64,000 nt of DNA from Methanothermococcus sp. SCGC AD-155-E23 (GCA_019561615.1 JAHEQA010000036.1:1-64000), one strand, 5' to 3'. Numbered from the stretch's first letter, positions 18,264 through 28,547 are shown. A program made the numbers and translations. Notes: generated from the letters alone by a model not told the origin.

Positions 18264-18827
18264 ATGATTAGAGACGAGGATTTCTTTAGAATGGAGGGAG
18301 TTCCACTAACTAAGGAGGAGATAAGGGCTATAAGTATAGGTAAATTACAGCTGGAACCTGGGGATGTGGTGGTGGATATTGGATGTGGTAGTGGAGGGAT
18401 GACTGTGGAGATTGCCAGGAGGTGTAAATTCGTCTACGCCATAGACTACTCCCAGGATGCAATAGTAACTACAAGGAAGAATTTGGAACTTTTCAACATT
18501 AAAAACTGTAAGTTGATAAAGGGGAGGGGAGAGGAGGTTCTAGAGTCCCTAGAGTTCAACAAGGCCTTTGTAGGAGGTACAAAGAATATAAATAAAATTT
18601 TGGATATACTCACCGAGAAAAATACAGAGGTTATAGTGATAAATACCATAGTCCTTGAAAACACTGCCAAGATACTGGATTACTTCCAGGATGTGGAAAA
18701 ATACGAGACAGAGGTTGTAAACGTTGTAGTAAGTTATGGAAAGAGGATAGGAAGTGGTCATATGATGCTCTCTAGGAACCCGGTAAATATAATCACCTGT
18801 AGGTTAAAAGGGGATAGCCATGGATAA
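18264..18827 (+). CDS. cbiT: Cobalt-precorrin C15-methyltransferase (decarboxylating) CbiT
   Basis: This is a 187-residue class I methyltransferase with the SAM loop VVDIGCGSGGMT (36-47), an AIDYSQDAI acidic motif and GGTKNINKIL. The start MIRDEDFFRMEGVPLTKEEIRA is the usual CbiT N-terminus. It methylates C15 and removes the C12 acetate carboxyl in anaerobic cobalamin synthesis, which methanogens need for corrinoid methyl transfer. The ATG follows GGTGGAGGG. The final eight bases overlap the start of hmgA, an unusual functional pairing that probably reflects operon packing only. Confidence 0.92.
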   Translation: MIRDEDFFRMEGVPLTKEEIRAISIGKLQLEPGDVVVDIGCGSGGMTVEIARRCKFVYAIDYSQDAIVTTRKNLELFNIKNCKLIKGRGEEVLESLEFNKAFVGGTKNINKILDILTEKNTEVIVINTIVLENTAKILDYFQDVEKYETEVVNVVVSYGKRIGSGHMMLSRNPVNIITCRLKGDSHG

Positions 18828-20043
18828 AAAAAAGATGGAGGAGATCCTGGAGAAGTTAAAGAGGGGGGAGATCAAACCCTATCAACTGGAGGATATATTA
18901 GATCCTAGGGATGCGGTAGAGGTTAGAAGGAGGTATATAGAGGAGGTAACTGGGGTGAAGTTGGAACATGTTGGAAGGTACTCCATAGATGAGAGGGGGG
19001 CTATAGACAAGAACATAGAGAATATGATAGGTGCCATCCAGATACCCCTAGGTTTTGCAGGGCCTTTGAAGATAAAGGGTGAGTACGCCAGGGGGGAGTT
19101 CTACATACCTCTCTCTACAACAGAGGGTGCCCTTGTGGCCTCAGTTAACAGGGGCTGTAGTGTCATAAACAGATGTGGTGGATGTACTGTCAGGGTAGTT
19201 GAGGACAAGATGACAAGGGCTCCAGTATTTAAAACCTCCTCTGTGGTGGAGGCTATAAAGTTGAAGCACTGGATACTGGAGAACTTCCAGAGGATAAAGG
19301 AGGTTGCAGAGAGTACAACGAGACATGGAAAGTTAATATCTATCCACCCAATAGTTGTAGTTGGGAGGTACGTCTATCCAAGGTTTGCCTACAGTACTGG
19401 AGATGCCATGGGCATGAACATGGTGACAATTGCAACGGAGAAGGCCTGTAAATTTATAGAGGAGGAGGTGGCCAAGGAGGGGATAAGGGCAAGTACAGTG
19501 GCCTTAAGTGGTAACCTATGTGTTGACAAGAAACCTAGTGGAGTAAACATGATAGAGGGGAGGGGTAAGTCTATAGTTGCAGAGGTGTTCCTGGAGGAGG
19601 AGGTTGTAAGGAAGTATCTAAAAACCACTTCAAAGGCTATAGAGCAGGTAAACCTCTATAAGAACCTCATAGGTTCAGCAGCTGCCAACTCTATGGGATT
19701 TAACGCCCACTACGCCAATATAATTGGTGCCATATTTTTAGCAACTGGACAGGACGAGGCCCACATTGTAGAGGGTAGTATAGGTATAACAGTTGCAGAG
19801 GCTGAGGAGGATGGGCTGTACTTCTCAGTTACACTGCCAGATGTACCTCTAGGTACAGTGGGGGGAGGTACAAGGGTGGAGACCCAGAGGGAGTGTCTTG
19901 AGATGTTAGGGTGTAGGGGTAGTGGTAAGGCCCTTAAATTTGCAGAGATCGTTGGAGGAGCTGTTTTAGCTGGGGAGTTATCCCTCCTTGGAGCCCTGGC
20001 CTCTGGGGATTTAGCCAGAGCCCATGCCCAGTTAGGAAGATAA
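18820..20043 (+). CDS. hmgA: HMG-CoA reductase (class I)
   Basis: This is a 407-residue enzyme that reduces HMG-CoA to mevalonate for archaeal isoprenoid lipids. The substrate-binding ENMIGAIQIPLGFAGPL (67-83) and the catalytic Glu of TTEGALVASV (E102) are present. So are DAMGMNMV (D195), a GTVGGGT NADPH loop and the C-terminal catalytic His in ARAHAQLG (H402). The start overlaps the cbiT stop. The archaeal phosphomevalonate dehydratase large subunit of the same pathway is at 9817. Confidence 0.97.
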   Translation: MDKKKMEEILEKLKRGEIKPYQLEDILDPRDAVEVRRRYIEEVTGVKLEHVGRYSIDERGAIDKNIENMIGAIQIPLGFAGPLKIKGEYARGEFYIPLSTTEGALVASVNRGCSVINRCGGCTVRVVEDKMTRAPVFKTSSVVEAIKLKHWILENFQRIKEVAESTTRHGKLISIHPIVVVGRYVYPRFAYSTGDAMGMNMVTIATEKACKFIEEEVAKEGIRASTVALSGNLCVDKKPSGVNMIEGRGKSIVAEVFLEEEVVRKYLKTTSKAIEQVNLYKNLIGSAAANSMGFNAHYANIIGAIFLATGQDEAHIVEGSIGITVAEAEEDGLYFSVTLPDVPLGTVGGGTRVETQRECLEMLGCRGSGKALKFAEIVGGAVLAGELSLLGALASGDLARAHAQLGR

Positions 20044-20067
20044 TTTACACTTTTTTAGGTGAGTTCC

Positions 20068-22272
20068 ATGTATGTAAGTCACCCCCTTATAAAACCTAAC
20101 ACCCTAGAATCTAGGACCTATCAGGAGTTAATTGTGGCAAAGGCTCTGGAGAAGAATACCCTCTGTGTCCTAGGTACAGGTCTTGGAAAGACAGTAATAG
20201 CCACCTTGACAATTGCAGGGATACTTTCCAAGAGGGATGGGAAGGTTCTAATTATAGCCCCCTCCCGTCCCCTTGTGGAGCAGCACTACAACAGTTTAAA
20301 GAATTTTCTAAATATCCCGGAAAAGGATATTGTAGTTTTAACAGGGAAGATACCCCCGGAAAAGAGGAAGAAACTCTGGAAGACAGGGAAGGTATTTGTT
20401 GCAACCCCCCAGATAGTTGAAAATGACATTGTGGCGGGGAGGGTACCAGTTGATGACTTCGTCCTCCTCATAGTAGACGAGGCACACCATACTACAGGTA
20501 ATCACTCCTACACCTTTGTAGCCTCCACCTTTAAGGGTAAGGTGAGGGTCCTTGGACTAACGGCATCCCCAGGATCTGATATAGATAGGGTGCTTGAAGT
20601 ATGTGAGAACCTTGGAATTGAACATGTGGAGATAAGAACTCCAGAGGATCCAGATGTAAGGAAGTACGTTAAAACTGTGAAGATAAGAACTGTAAAGGTA
20701 AAACTACCTAGGGAGTACCAGGAGTGTATAGAGTTAATTAGAAGTGCCCTTAAGGAGAGGTTGAAGATACTTAGGGACTGTAAGTTAATACACTCTATCG
20801 TAGTAAATAGATCTGAACTTCTAGCTTTACAGAGAAGGGTTATGGAGATAGAGGGTGAATCTAAGTACCAGTTGATGAGGGTAGTATCTGAGGCCATAAA
20901 GTTGGACTATGCAGTGGAGATACTGGAATGTCAGGGGAGGGATGCATTCCTAAATTACTTCGAGAGACTAGGTAGTCAGAATACAAGATCTGCCAGAGAA
21001 ATTGTAAGAGATCCCAAGGTACTAAAGGCGGTGTACAAGTTAAGGACACTGGATGTAGACCATCCAAAGTTGGACAAACTCCTTGAGATAGTGAAGGATA
21101 TTCTAAGTAAAAATAGGAAGGAGAAGATTATAGTTTTTGCTCAATATAGGGATACTGTAGAGAAGATCGTCAATATCCTCAGGGAGAACAAGATAGGGGC
21201 ACTCCCCTTCATGGGTCAGTCTAACAGGGGAGGTAAGGGGATGTCCCAGAAGGAGCAGATAAAAACCTTGGAGAGGTTTAAGGGAGATGATAGTATAAAC
21301 GTCCTGGTTTCAACTAGTGTATCTGAGGAGGGTATAGACATCACAAGTGTTAACTATGTAATATTCTACGAGCCAGTGCCCTCTGAGATCAGGTTCATCC
21401 AGAGGAAGGGTAGGGCCTCCAGAGGTGAAGGAGGAGAGTGTATAATCCTTATAACTGAGAATACCAGGGATGAGGCTTACTACTGGTCTGCCATACAGAA
21501 AGAGAGGAATATGAAGAGGATACTTAAGGAGATGGTGAAGACGTTAAATAAGAAGTTAAGGGAGAAAAAGGAGGAGTACAGGGGGCCACTAGATGCCTAT
21601 CTAGAGGAGGAAGCTCCTTCTAAGGTTGAGGAGGAGAAAAAACCTAAGATAGTAATAGATCACAGGGAGAAAAATATAGGGAAACTTCTATTTGGGAGGG
21701 CGGAGTTGGAGTTTAGAAATTTAGAGTTTGGAGACTACATACTCAGTGACAGGGTTATTGTAGAGAGGAAGACCTCCGAGGACTTTGAAAACTCCATAAT
21801 AGATAAGAGACTCTTTAAGCAGTTGAAGGAGTTAAAGAATTACGAGAGACCTATCCTGATCATTGAGGGGGATAGATTCGAGAGACTTGAGGAGAAGGTG
21901 ATAAAGGGTGCAATACTCTCCATAGTGTTGGATTATCACATCCCTATAATATTTTCCAAGTCCCCAGAGGAGACTGCAGATATCTTGCTAAAGTTGGCGG
22001 AGAGGGAACAGCTTAAAAATAAGAGGCCTGTGGAGATTAGAACTGGAAAGAAACCTATGTCCCTAAGGGAGAGGCAGAGGTTTATAGTTGAGAGCTTCCC
22101 AGATGTTGGTCCTGTAACTGCAGAGAATCTACTTCTCAGTTTTGGAACTATAGAGAATATAGTCAATGCATCTGAGGAGGAACTTATGAAGGTGGAGGGT
22201 GTAGGTAAGGCAACTGCAAGGAAGATAAAGGAGGTACTTACTGAGAGATATACAAAGTCCCCTACTCCTTGA
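20068..22272 (+). CDS. hef: Hef: fork-structure helicase/nuclease (FANCM/XPF family)
   Basis: This is a protein of about 734 residues acting on stalled replication forks. The SF2 helicase half has GTGLGKT (Walker A), VDEAHH (motif II), LTASPG (motif III) and QRKGRASR (motif VI). It is followed by a charged linker and an active XPF-type nuclease core, [19 protein letters not shown]. The C-terminus has tandem helix-hairpin-helix ([13 protein letters not shown]...[12 protein letters not shown]). ATG 20068 with GGTGAG upstream is preferred over GTG 20059, which lies in the ribosome binding site. Its last 11 bases overlap the convergent marker-15 gene. Confidence 0.95.
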   Translation: MYVSHPLIKPNTLESRTYQELIVAKALEKNTLCVLGTGLGKTVIATLTIAGILSKRDGKVLIIAPSRPLVEQHYNSLKNFLNIPEKDIVVLTGKIPPEKRKKLWKTGKVFVATPQIVENDIVAGRVPVDDFVLLIVDEAHHTTGNHSYTFVASTFKGKVRVLGLTASPGSDIDRVLEVCENLGIEHVEIRTPEDPDVRKYVKTVKIRTVKVKLPREYQECIELIRSALKERLKILRDCKLIHSIVVNRSELLALQRRVMEIEGESKYQLMRVVSEAIKLDYAVEILECQGRDAFLNYFERLGSQNTRSAREIVRDPKVLKAVYKLRTLDVDHPKLDKLLEIVKDILSKNRKEKIIVFAQYRDTVEKIVNILRENKIGALPFMGQSNRGGKGMSQKEQIKTLERFKGDDSINVLVSTSVSEEGIDITSVNYVIFYEPVPSEIRFIQRKGRASRGEGGECIILITENTRDEAYYWSAIQKERNMKRILKEMVKTLNKKLREKKEEYRGPLDAYLEEEAPSKVEEEKKPKIVIDHREKNIGKLLFGRAELEFRNLEFGDYILSDRVIVERKTSEDFENSIIDKRLFKQLKELKNYERPILIIEGDRFERLEEKVIKGAILSIVLDYHIPIIFSKSPEETADILLKLAEREQLKNKRPVEIRTGKKPMSLRERQRFIVESFPDVGPVTAENLLLSFGTIENIVNASEEELMKVEGVGKATARKIKEVLTERYTKSPTP

Positions 22273-23497
22273 AGTACTTGTACCCGGAGGATAGAAGTGC
22301 TGCACCTACTGCACCTATATGCTGGGAGTAAGGTGGAACTATTATTTTCCTACCAAGTATCTCCTCCAGTGCCAACACCATACCCTTCAAGAGGCTACTA
22401 CCCCCTACAAGTATAACAGGATCCCTTACATCCACCTCCTGGAGTTGCTGTTCATATATCTGCTCTGCAACTGAGTGGGCTGCTGCAGCTGCCACGTCCC
22501 TTGGATCTGCACCCTCTGCCAAGGCGGTAACTAGGTCCTGAATACCGAAAACTATACAGTAACTGTTCATCTTGATCTTCCTCCAATCCCCCTCTGCAGC
22601 CATCTCTCCCAACTCCTGGATGGATACCCCTAACCTCCTTGCAGTGATCTCGAAGAATCTTCCACTGGCACCTGCACAGATACCTCCCATGGTGAAACTA
22701 TCTGGTATGGCGTTGTTAAGGGAGATAGCCTTGTTATCCATACCCCCAATATCTATAACTGTTGCCTCCCCCTCCTGCTTATCTGCCAGGAAGGCAGCTC
22801 CCTTGGAGTTCACAGTTAACTCCTCCTGTATAAGATCTGCCTTAAAGTACTCTCCCACTATATGTCTTCCATACCCTGTAGTCCCTATAGTCTCAATATC
22901 CTCCATCTTTAATCCAGCCTCTTTCAGGGCCTCATCTACAGCCTCCTTTGCAGACTCTATAACATCTCTGGTATAGACCCATCCCTTTCCAACGATCTCG
23001 TTATCCACCATAACTACAGCCTTTGTAGTTGTAGACCCACTGTCTATTCCTAGACTTATACCCTCCTGCCTCTTTCTAACTAGGAGTGCCTTCCTCTCTA
23101 CAATAGTTACCAGGGCCTCCATTCTAGTTAACAACTCAGAGGCCTTGGTCCTCTCTGTAAAGGAGTACATAACAACAGGTAGATCTGTATGCTCCTGGAT
23201 AAGTTTCCTAACCTCGTTTCTAACAAGGGCACCCTCTGCACATCTGAAACATGTGGCTATAAATACTGCATCTGCATCTGTGTTTCCCTCTATAATAGAC
23301 ATAGCCCTTGCAAGCATAAGCCTTAAATTTGAAGAGGCTACATCAAAACCTAGCTCCCGGTTAACCCTCTCTATATAGTCCAGATCTACCTCGGGAAATA
23401 TTATCTCCCCTCCAACCTCCCTTGCAGCCTTTTCAATTTCACCTTGCACTCCACTGTACTCAGGACCACAGGTTAACTCCGCAATCTTTACAACCAC
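22262..23497 (-). CDS. Methanogenesis marker protein 15 (BcrAD/BadFG ATPase family)
   Basis: This is a 411-residue protein with an N-terminal CFRC-containing domain (about 1-140) followed by an ASKHA ATPase fold. Motifs are [11 protein letters not shown] (150-160), [11 protein letters not shown] and [10 protein letters not shown] (C274). A second Cys in NSYCIVFG would complete the inter-subunit 4Fe-4S site seen in activators of hydroxyacyl-CoA dehydratases. The family is restricted to methanogens. It is thought to use ATP to reduce or activate a partner enzyme, and links to methyl-CoM reductase activation have been proposed. The GTG start at 23497 follows GGTGAT. Confidence 0.9.
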   Translation of the reverse strand: MVVKIAELTCGPEYSGVQGEIEKAAREVGGEIIFPEVDLDYIERVNRELGFDVASSNLRLMLARAMSIIEGNTDADAVFIATCFRCAEGALVRNEVRKLIQEHTDLPVVMYSFTERTKASELLTRMEALVTIVERKALLVRKRQEGISLGIDSGSTTTKAVVMVDNEIVGKGWVYTRDVIESAKEAVDEALKEAGLKMEDIETIGTTGYGRHIVGEYFKADLIQEELTVNSKGAAFLADKQEGEATVIDIGGMDNKAISLNNAIPDSFTMGGICAGASGRFFEITARRLGVSIQELGEMAAEGDWRKIKMNSYCIVFGIQDLVTALAEGADPRDVAAAAAHSVAEQIYEQQLQEVDVRDPVILVGGSSLLKGMVLALEEILGRKIIVPPYSQHIGAVGAALLSSGYKYFKE

Positions 23498-23520
23498 GGT
23501 ATCACCGTAGATAATAAATA

Positions 23521-23527
23521 TTTATAA
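23521..23527 (+). promoter_or_regulatory. Box A of the C/D box RNA
   Basis: TTTATAA lies about 26-30 bases before the 5' stem of the C/D RNA. This places a transcript start right at the RNA. It indicates that the RNA has its own promoter, divergent from the marker-15 gene. Confidence 0.6.
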
Positions 23528-23552
23528 GTGTGAAACAATAGAAAAATGTCCC

Positions 23553-23612
23553 ACTGCGATGATGAGTGCCGACTTCACTGATCTGTGATGACATCGGGGA
23601 CAGCTGAGCAGT
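23553..23612 (+). ncRNA. C/D box guide RNA (sRNA) for 2'-O-methylation
   Basis: All four boxes are present in order and close to consensus. C box ATGATGA is at 23559-23565, D' box CTGA at 23578-23581, C' box GTGATGA at 23585-23591 and D box CTGA at 23604-23607. The two guide spacers (23566-23577 and 23592-23603) are each exactly 12 bases, the archaeal norm. D' and C' are three bases apart. ACTGC (23553-23557) pairs with GCAGT (23608-23612) to form the terminal stem. A TATA box lies upstream and a T-rich stop downstream. By the D+5 rule the target nucleotides pair with C23573 (D' guide) and G23599 (D guide). The target RNAs were not identified. Confidence 0.93.
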
Positions 23613-23636
23613 TATATTTTTACTCTTTTATAAAAA
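23613..23636 (+). terminator. T-rich terminator after the C/D RNA
   Basis: Immediately after the terminal stem come TATATTTTT and CTCTTTTA tracts, typical of archaeal T-run termination. The minus strand of the same stretch lies beyond the UPF0179 stop. Confidence 0.5.
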
Positions 23637-23640
23637 TCTT

Positions 23641-24078
23641 TCAATCCACTGGAGACACTATTACCTTTCTCAAAGAGTACCCTTTGGGACAGGATATCTT
23701 CTCTTTAAATACCTTCACTATCCTATACTTCTCAGGTAACCCCTCTGGGTTACAGAGGGAGTAGTTTTCACAGACTATATTGTTACAGTTTATACTGTCA
23801 GAGAGGGTTAGACCCTCTAGGGCCTTCCTTGACTCTATCAACATAGTTATCTCCTGACATTCCTCTATCTCTACAACCTTAACCCCACCCTCGTGTATCT
23901 TACAGGGATGATCTGCAGATCTTACACCTAGTATCTTGTACCTCCTCCCCACTACCATACCCTCATGACAGATCTTTTTAAACCTACAACTTTCACACTC
24001 CTTCAACATCCCGTAGTAGATAAATTCATTTCCAGTCTTCGCCAGTCTACTTCCAATTAATGTAATCTTCTTCTCCAT
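23641..24078 (-). CDS. UPF0179 family cysteine-rich protein
   Basis: This is a 145-residue protein of the archaeal UPF0179 family with unknown function. It contains nine cysteines, including [10 protein letters not shown] (28-37), [19 protein letters not shown] and ISCPKGY. This arrangement is suggestive of a zinc or iron-sulfur site, but no ligand has been shown. It lies one base after the UPF0058 stop on the same strand, so the two are probably co-transcribed. Confidence 0.85.
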   Translation of the reverse strand: MEKKITLIGSRLAKTGNEFIYYGMLKECESCRFKKICHEGMVVGRRYKILGVRSADHPCKIHEGGVKVVEIEECQEITMLIESRKALEGLTLSDSINCNNIVCENYSLCNPEGLPEKYRIVKVFKEKISCPKGYSLRKVIVSPVD

Positions 24079-24079
24079 A

Positions 24080-24397
24080 TCAATCCCTATTTTTAATTCT
24101 GTTATTTCTCCTCTGCCTAATAAGTTCCCTCTCTATCTTCTCTCCAGAACTTTTTAACCTACTGGATACACTCCTTGGAACATTTCCATACTCTGACAAC
24201 ACCTTTGCTATAGCACTTGCCAGTAGAAATATGGCATAAGTATGTTCAGACTTGGTCCTATGTATGTGATGGGGGTATATTTTTAACTTGTCGTAAGATG
24301 TGAAGTACTCATCTATAGAGTCGCCATACCTCTTCTTCAGTAACTTCCTCATATACACTAAAAGTTGATGCAACTGTATAAGTTCATCTTTATGCAT
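24080..24397 (-). CDS. UPF0058 family protein
   Basis: This is a 105-residue helical protein recognised from the opening [20 protein letters not shown] and the histidine-rich [20 protein letters not shown] block (about 56-75). The clustered His residues suggest metal binding, and the C-terminal tail is strongly basic. The function is unknown. A second UPF0058 gene begins at 63918. It is co-directional with UPF0179. Confidence 0.85.
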   Translation of the reverse strand: MHKDELIQLHQLLVYMRKLLKKRYGDSIDEYFTSYDKLKIYPHHIHRTKSEHTYAIFLLASAIAKVLSEYGNVPRSVSSRLKSSGEKIERELIRQRRNNRIKNRD

Positions 24398-24457
24398 ACA
24401 ACCACCTTAAAAGAAGGAGAATATTTTAAAAACAAAAACAGGAGAAACACTGTAATC

Positions 24458-25648
24458 TTAGACCACATCCTCATACCTTAGGATCTTTAAATTAGATGGC
24501 TTCTTGGTTATGTATACCTCCCTACCAATGATAGTAAGGTTGGAGTTGACACCGTTGAAAAATCTGTCTATTACTTTCTGGGTTATGGGGGCATCTGAGA
24601 TAAGAAAGGAGACATCTGAAAGTAAATCCTCTGATAACTCCTCCAGAGATAGCACCTTCTCAAAGTCTGGAGATATCAACTTTACCTTGTTGGTCCCCTC
24701 CATCTCCTTAACAGAGAACCTTATATACCTTAACTGTGACTCCTGGTCTCCACTCTTAAATACCTCGTAGGTTAGTAACTCCTTCTCGGAGACACCGTTG
24801 TTATCCTCCTCCCTCTGGAGATTTATATTCATCTGTTGCAGGTACTGTTCCACAGGCACCCTCAACCTTAGGCATTTAAGTACCTCTTTCTTGGAGAGCT
24901 CCTCCACCTCCCTACCCTTGGGAGCCCTTGCGATGTAATCTATGTCACACCTCTGGAGGGACTCCTTAAGTATAAGTTCTCCCCCTCTATCTCCATCGAT
25001 AAATATGGTGGTGACCTTCTTCTTGGACAACTCCACTATGGTCTTAGGTATGGAGGCACCTCCAACTGCAATTACATTCTTGATTCCACATCTCAGTAGG
25101 TTTAGAACATCTGCCCTCCCCTCCACCACAATTATACTATCTGAGTTATCTATGTTGGGACCTGCAGGCAACTTCTCCTCACCATACTCTATTATCTCCC
25201 TGGTTCTAATATACTCCCTTATCTCCTCAGCCATATCCTGAATATCTGTCATACTGGCCATAAGGGTCTTCAAAAGTTCCTTGGCCCTGTTGGTAATATA
25301 CTGACGCTTCTCAGCCCGAATATCCCTTATCTCCTTTACCTCTATCCTGGCGGAACAGGGGCCCACCCTATCCACAGTCTCCAAGGTCGCGGCAATGATG
25401 GCAGTCTCCACCCTGTCTAAACTGGAGGGTAGTACTATCTTTGCATAGGATTTTCCATCCTCACCGTTAACAACCTCTACATCTATTCTTCCAATTCTCC
25501 CACTCTTCTGAAGATCTCTCAGGTCTAAATCACCACCTAATAACCCCTCAGTCTGTCCAAATATTGCACCGATGATGTCATTTTTCTCTACGTATCCATC
25601 TGCAACAAGTTCAGCGTATATAATATACTTTGTAGTGCCAAAATCCAT
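24458..25648 (-). CDS. dnaG: Archaeal DnaG-type primase / exosome subunit
   Basis: The protein has about 396 residues. A central TOPRIM domain has VVEGRAD (about 174-180) and the FIDGDRGG acidic motif (about 216-223). It is flanked by the archaeal N-terminal region MDFGTTKYIIYAEL and a C-terminal domain. Archaeal DnaG lacks the bacterial zinc and helicase-binding domains. It is mainly found with the RNA exosome, where it helps bind poly(A); primase activity has also been reported. The reading frame is open 30 codons upstream, but ATG 25648 with GGAGGGATG upstream starts at the conserved sequence. It is divergent from purC. Confidence 0.92.
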   Translation of the reverse strand: MDFGTTKYIIYAELVADGYVEKNDIIGAIFGQTEGLLGGDLDLRDLQKSGRIGRIDVEVVNGEDGKSYAKIVLPSSLDRVETAIIAATLETVDRVGPCSARIEVKEIRDIRAEKRQYITNRAKELLKTLMASMTDIQDMAEEIREYIRTREIIEYGEEKLPAGPNIDNSDSIIVVEGRADVLNLLRCGIKNVIAVGGASIPKTIVELSKKKVTTIFIDGDRGGELILKESLQRCDIDYIARAPKGREVEELSKKEVLKCLRLRVPVEQYLQQMNINLQREEDNNGVSEKELLTYEVFKSGDQESQLRYIRFSVKEMEGTNKVKLISPDFEKVLSLEELSEDLLSDVSFLISDAPITQKVIDRFFNGVNSNLTIIGREVYITKKPSNLKILRYEDVV

Positions 25649-25681
25649 ATAACATCCCTCCTTAATGCCCACACATCTCGC

Positions 25682-25735
25682 TTTATAAGTTTTATATACT
25701 AAAAGTCTATTTATATTTTTATTAGGAGGTGAGAG
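25682..25735. promoter_or_regulatory. Divergent dnaG/purC promoter region
   Basis: On the plus strand TTTATAA and TTTATATA boxes (about 25682-25698) lie about 40-55 bases before the purC ATG. A second TATTTATATTTTT follows nearer, and AGGAGGTGAG is the ribosome binding site. The minus strand has matching AT-rich boxes for dnaG. No palindromic operator was seen. Confidence 0.4.
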
Positions 25736-25736
25736 C

Positions 25737-26465
25737 ATGGAGATCGATGTAAAGGAGATAATTAAGAAGGGACCTATCTACAGTGGTAAGGCCAAGTCCA
25801 TATACGAGATAGATGAAGACAGGGTACTTATCGAGTTTAGAGATGATATAACTGCAGGAGATGGAAAAAAGAGGGATGTTAAAAAGGGAAAGGGGCATCT
25901 TAACGCCCTAATATCCTCAAGGTTGTTTGAGGTGTTGGAGGAGAATGGCATACCTACCCACTACCTGGGATACATAGAGCCTGTATACATGGTTGCCAAG
26001 AGGGTGGATATTATACCTATAGAGGTGATAGTGAGGAACATTGCAGCGGGGAGTCTATGTAAGAGGTATCCCTTCAAAGAGGGGGAAATACTAAAGAGAC
26101 CTATTGTACAGTTCGACTACAAGAGTGACGAGTATGGAGATCCCATGTTAAACGAGGACATTGCCATTGCCCTAGGTTTAGCTACAGAGGAGGAGTTGAA
26201 GAAGATGAGGGAGTTGGCCCTGAGGGTAAATGACGTACTTAGGAGATTCTTCGATGAGAGGGGGATAGTACTTGTAGACTTTAAGATAGAGATAGGGAGG
26301 ACAAAGGATGGGGAACTTGTAGTTGCCGACGAGATAAGTCCAGATACCATGAGACTCTGGGATAAGGAGACCATGGATGTCTTAGATAAGGATGTATTCA
26401 GGAAGGATCTGGGAGATGTGGTAAGTAAGTATGAGATTGTGGCAAGGAGAATAGGGTGTATATAA
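25737..26465 (+). CDS. purC: SAICAR synthetase PurC
   Basis: The protein has 242 residues with the ATP-binding YSGKAKSIYEIDED near the N-terminus, FRDDITAGDGKKRD, the VIVRNIAAGSLCKRY segment and a DFKIEIGRT / DEISPDTMRLWD C-terminal active-site block. It joins aspartate to CAIR in purine synthesis. The start is ATG 25737 after AGGAGGTGAG. It is followed after 16 bases by purS. Confidence 0.96.
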   Translation: MEIDVKEIIKKGPIYSGKAKSIYEIDEDRVLIEFRDDITAGDGKKRDVKKGKGHLNALISSRLFEVLEENGIPTHYLGYIEPVYMVAKRVDIIPIEVIVRNIAAGSLCKRYPFKEGEILKRPIVQFDYKSDEYGDPMLNEDIAIALGLATEEELKKMRELALRVNDVLRRFFDERGIVLVDFKIEIGRTKDGELVVADEISPDTMRLWDKETMDVLDKDVFRKDLGDVVSKYEIVARRIGCI

Positions 26466-26481
26466 AATAGGGGTAGTTAGG

Positions 26482-26739
26482 ATGTACAGGGCTCTAGTAA
26501 CTATTAGATTGAAAAAAGGTGTTTTAAATCCAGAGGGGAGGACCATCCTGAGGGCCTTGAACTTTCTAGGATACAGGGAGGTAAAGGACGTTGACACCTT
26601 CAAGTGTATAGAACTTCTTATAGAGGGTGAGGATAGGGAGAAGGTTAGGGAGAGGGTTGAGGAGATGTGTAAAAAATTACTTGCAAATCCTGTTATTCAC
26701 AACTACGAGATTAAAGTGGAGGAGGTGAAAAAAGATTAA
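26482..26739 (+). CDS. purS: FGAM synthase subunit PurS
   Basis: This is an 85-residue PurS, the small bridging subunit that joins PurL and PurQ in the multi-subunit FGAM synthase of archaea and Gram-positive bacteria. It matches the family in length and in the LKKGVLNPEGRTILRALNFLGY and VKDVDTFKCIEL segments. purQ and purL are not in the window. The last four bases overlap the convergent DUF505 gene. Confidence 0.94.
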   Translation: MYRALVTIRLKKGVLNPEGRTILRALNFLGYREVKDVDTFKCIELLIEGEDREKVRERVEEMCKKLLANPVIHNYEIKVEEVKKD

Positions 26740-28463
26740 GTGTTTATTCCCTTCCAGAGGGTGAGGTAGGACTCTACTAGTTTAATGGCAGCATCTGTAA
26801 GACCCTTCTTACCAAGTAATCCAACATTTCTCAGTATAACTAAACTCTTTTTTATCTCATCTACAGTTAGAGGTAGTAGTTTGGCTAGGAGTATTATCTC
26901 GTTCTCCTTATGGGCTCCAATCTCGCTCTTTTCCCTCCATACTCTGTCAAAGTCCTCCTTGTTGTTGTATATTGCCAGGAGTATGTTGAAGGTTGTTGGG
27001 GTTATTGCAAACTTTGTAGAGAGGAGTTCCTGTACCTTTGCCATTTCAACAGCCTTTTTAACCCCCTCTCCAAGCTCTGTTAAGATAATCATCTTGTTCT
27101 GCAACTCCCTTATAAGACCCTTGGACTCTGCCTCATTTAGGGCCTTAATAATGGCCTCCTCCTCACCACCAACATGCTCCTGTATCAACTTCACAAGATC
27201 ATCCCTGTGGATATACCTCTTTACAGGTAGGTTTATCAGGGCAGATATATCATACTTAGTTAGATAAGGTTTCCTCTTAATGGATCTTGTGAACTTCAGG
27301 AGGAAACTACCCTTATCTGTAATACCCCTGTCTACCACATTCTCCTCCTTACCCTTTACCACCCACTCTGCAATAGGTGTATCGTTGTGTTCTGGGTAGG
27401 TAATTGCCTTCATCCCATCTGTAGTTACTACCCCAAGGTCCTTAACCTTCTCTCCAAACTCTGTCATCCAGTAGGTATCCTTGTTCTTTATAACCTCCCT
27501 CCTTATAAGCTCCTTGAACTCCAAGGTGTGGAGGATCTCTCCAAGATCTTCAATACCACTTCTCTTCCTTATCTCCTTGTATGTAGGGAGTACCTCTGGG
27601 TTGGTTTCATACTTCTCCTTGATGATCTCTATGGTTTTTAAAACTGTGATCTCCTCCTCCAAGACGTAGATAGGTGTTATCTCTGCATAGGTCTTACCTA
27701 TCTCACTGTAGGTGGTTAACATGGACTGTCCCAACTCTGTAATTTCCCCCTCTTTACAGAAACCACTGTCCACCATCTCCTCACTGAACTCCCCTCTCTT
27801 CATGGCGTCGAAATCCTCCTTCCTCAGGATCAAGGCCCTACTTAGTTTAGGTACCATGGAGGCTATCTTCAATACCTCCTTCAGTGCAACCGTAGTGGCA
27901 AAGGCCTTACCAGCCTCAGTTGTAGGGGATATACTAAGTAACCTCATGGCCTGGAGGGCATTTAGTATATTGTCCCCCTGCTTCTTGGTATTCTTGTAGG
28001 TTACCAACTCATCGTAGAGGCCTATCTTTGGCATACCCCTTACAAAGTCCAGTATATCTGGGGTTAGATACACAACTGGGTGGGATTCCCTGTAGATCTT
28101 AAGTATCTCCTTACCTACTTCAGTTAACCCCTGGGAATCTGCCAGATGTCTCTCCACCAGTAAACTGTTCCATCTCTCTGGGACGTAACCTGTTTTATCC
28201 AGTAACTCCATGATCTTGATTATCTCGGAGTTGATATACACATCAGGTATGTCCTCTAGGGGTATCTTGTCTATTATCTCCAACATCCTCCTTCCAACAT
28301 CTGTAAAGGTTATGTCCCCTCCAGATATCTCTACAAACCCTAGGATAAACAGTTCTGCTATCCTTACCTCGAACTCTTCAGGTAGTTTGTCTTTTAACTC
28401 CTCCCTTTTACTGGTGTCCTTCATAAGTTTTAAAATCTCCAGATGCCTCTTCTTTAGGAACAT
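26736..28463 (-). CDS. DUF505 family protein with repeated winged-helix-like units
   Basis: This is a 575-residue soluble protein that I assign to DUF505, a methanogen family of unknown function. Several segments share a pattern of two helices followed by a phrase such as VDSGFCKEGEITELGQSML, TEAGKAFA, TDVGRRML or TELGEGVKKA. This is the look of tandem winged-helix modules ending in '(T)(D/E)xG'. A nucleic-acid or protein-interaction role is an inference. The gene stands alone between purS (convergent) and a TATA-containing gap. Confidence 0.72.
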   Translation of the reverse strand: MFLKKRHLEILKLMKDTSKREELKDKLPEEFEVRIAELFILGFVEISGGDITFTDVGRRMLEIIDKIPLEDIPDVYINSEIIKIMELLDKTGYVPERWNSLLVERHLADSQGLTEVGKEILKIYRESHPVVYLTPDILDFVRGMPKIGLYDELVTYKNTKKQGDNILNALQAMRLLSISPTTEAGKAFATTVALKEVLKIASMVPKLSRALILRKEDFDAMKRGEFSEEMVDSGFCKEGEITELGQSMLTTYSEIGKTYAEITPIYVLEEEITVLKTIEIIKEKYETNPEVLPTYKEIRKRSGIEDLGEILHTLEFKELIRREVIKNKDTYWMTEFGEKVKDLGVVTTDGMKAITYPEHNDTPIAEWVVKGKEENVVDRGITDKGSFLLKFTRSIKRKPYLTKYDISALINLPVKRYIHRDDLVKLIQEHVGGEEEAIIKALNEAESKGLIRELQNKMIILTELGEGVKKAVEMAKVQELLSTKFAITPTTFNILLAIYNNKEDFDRVWREKSEIGAHKENEIILLAKLLPLTVDEIKKSLVILRNVGLLGKKGLTDAAIKLVESYLTLWKGINT

Positions 28464-28547
28464 TTCACCACCTTTTAGATTTTTTAGAGTGCAAAAATGA
28501 TTATTTGTTCACTTAAGGGTCTATAAATAACTTTACCCTTCTAATCC

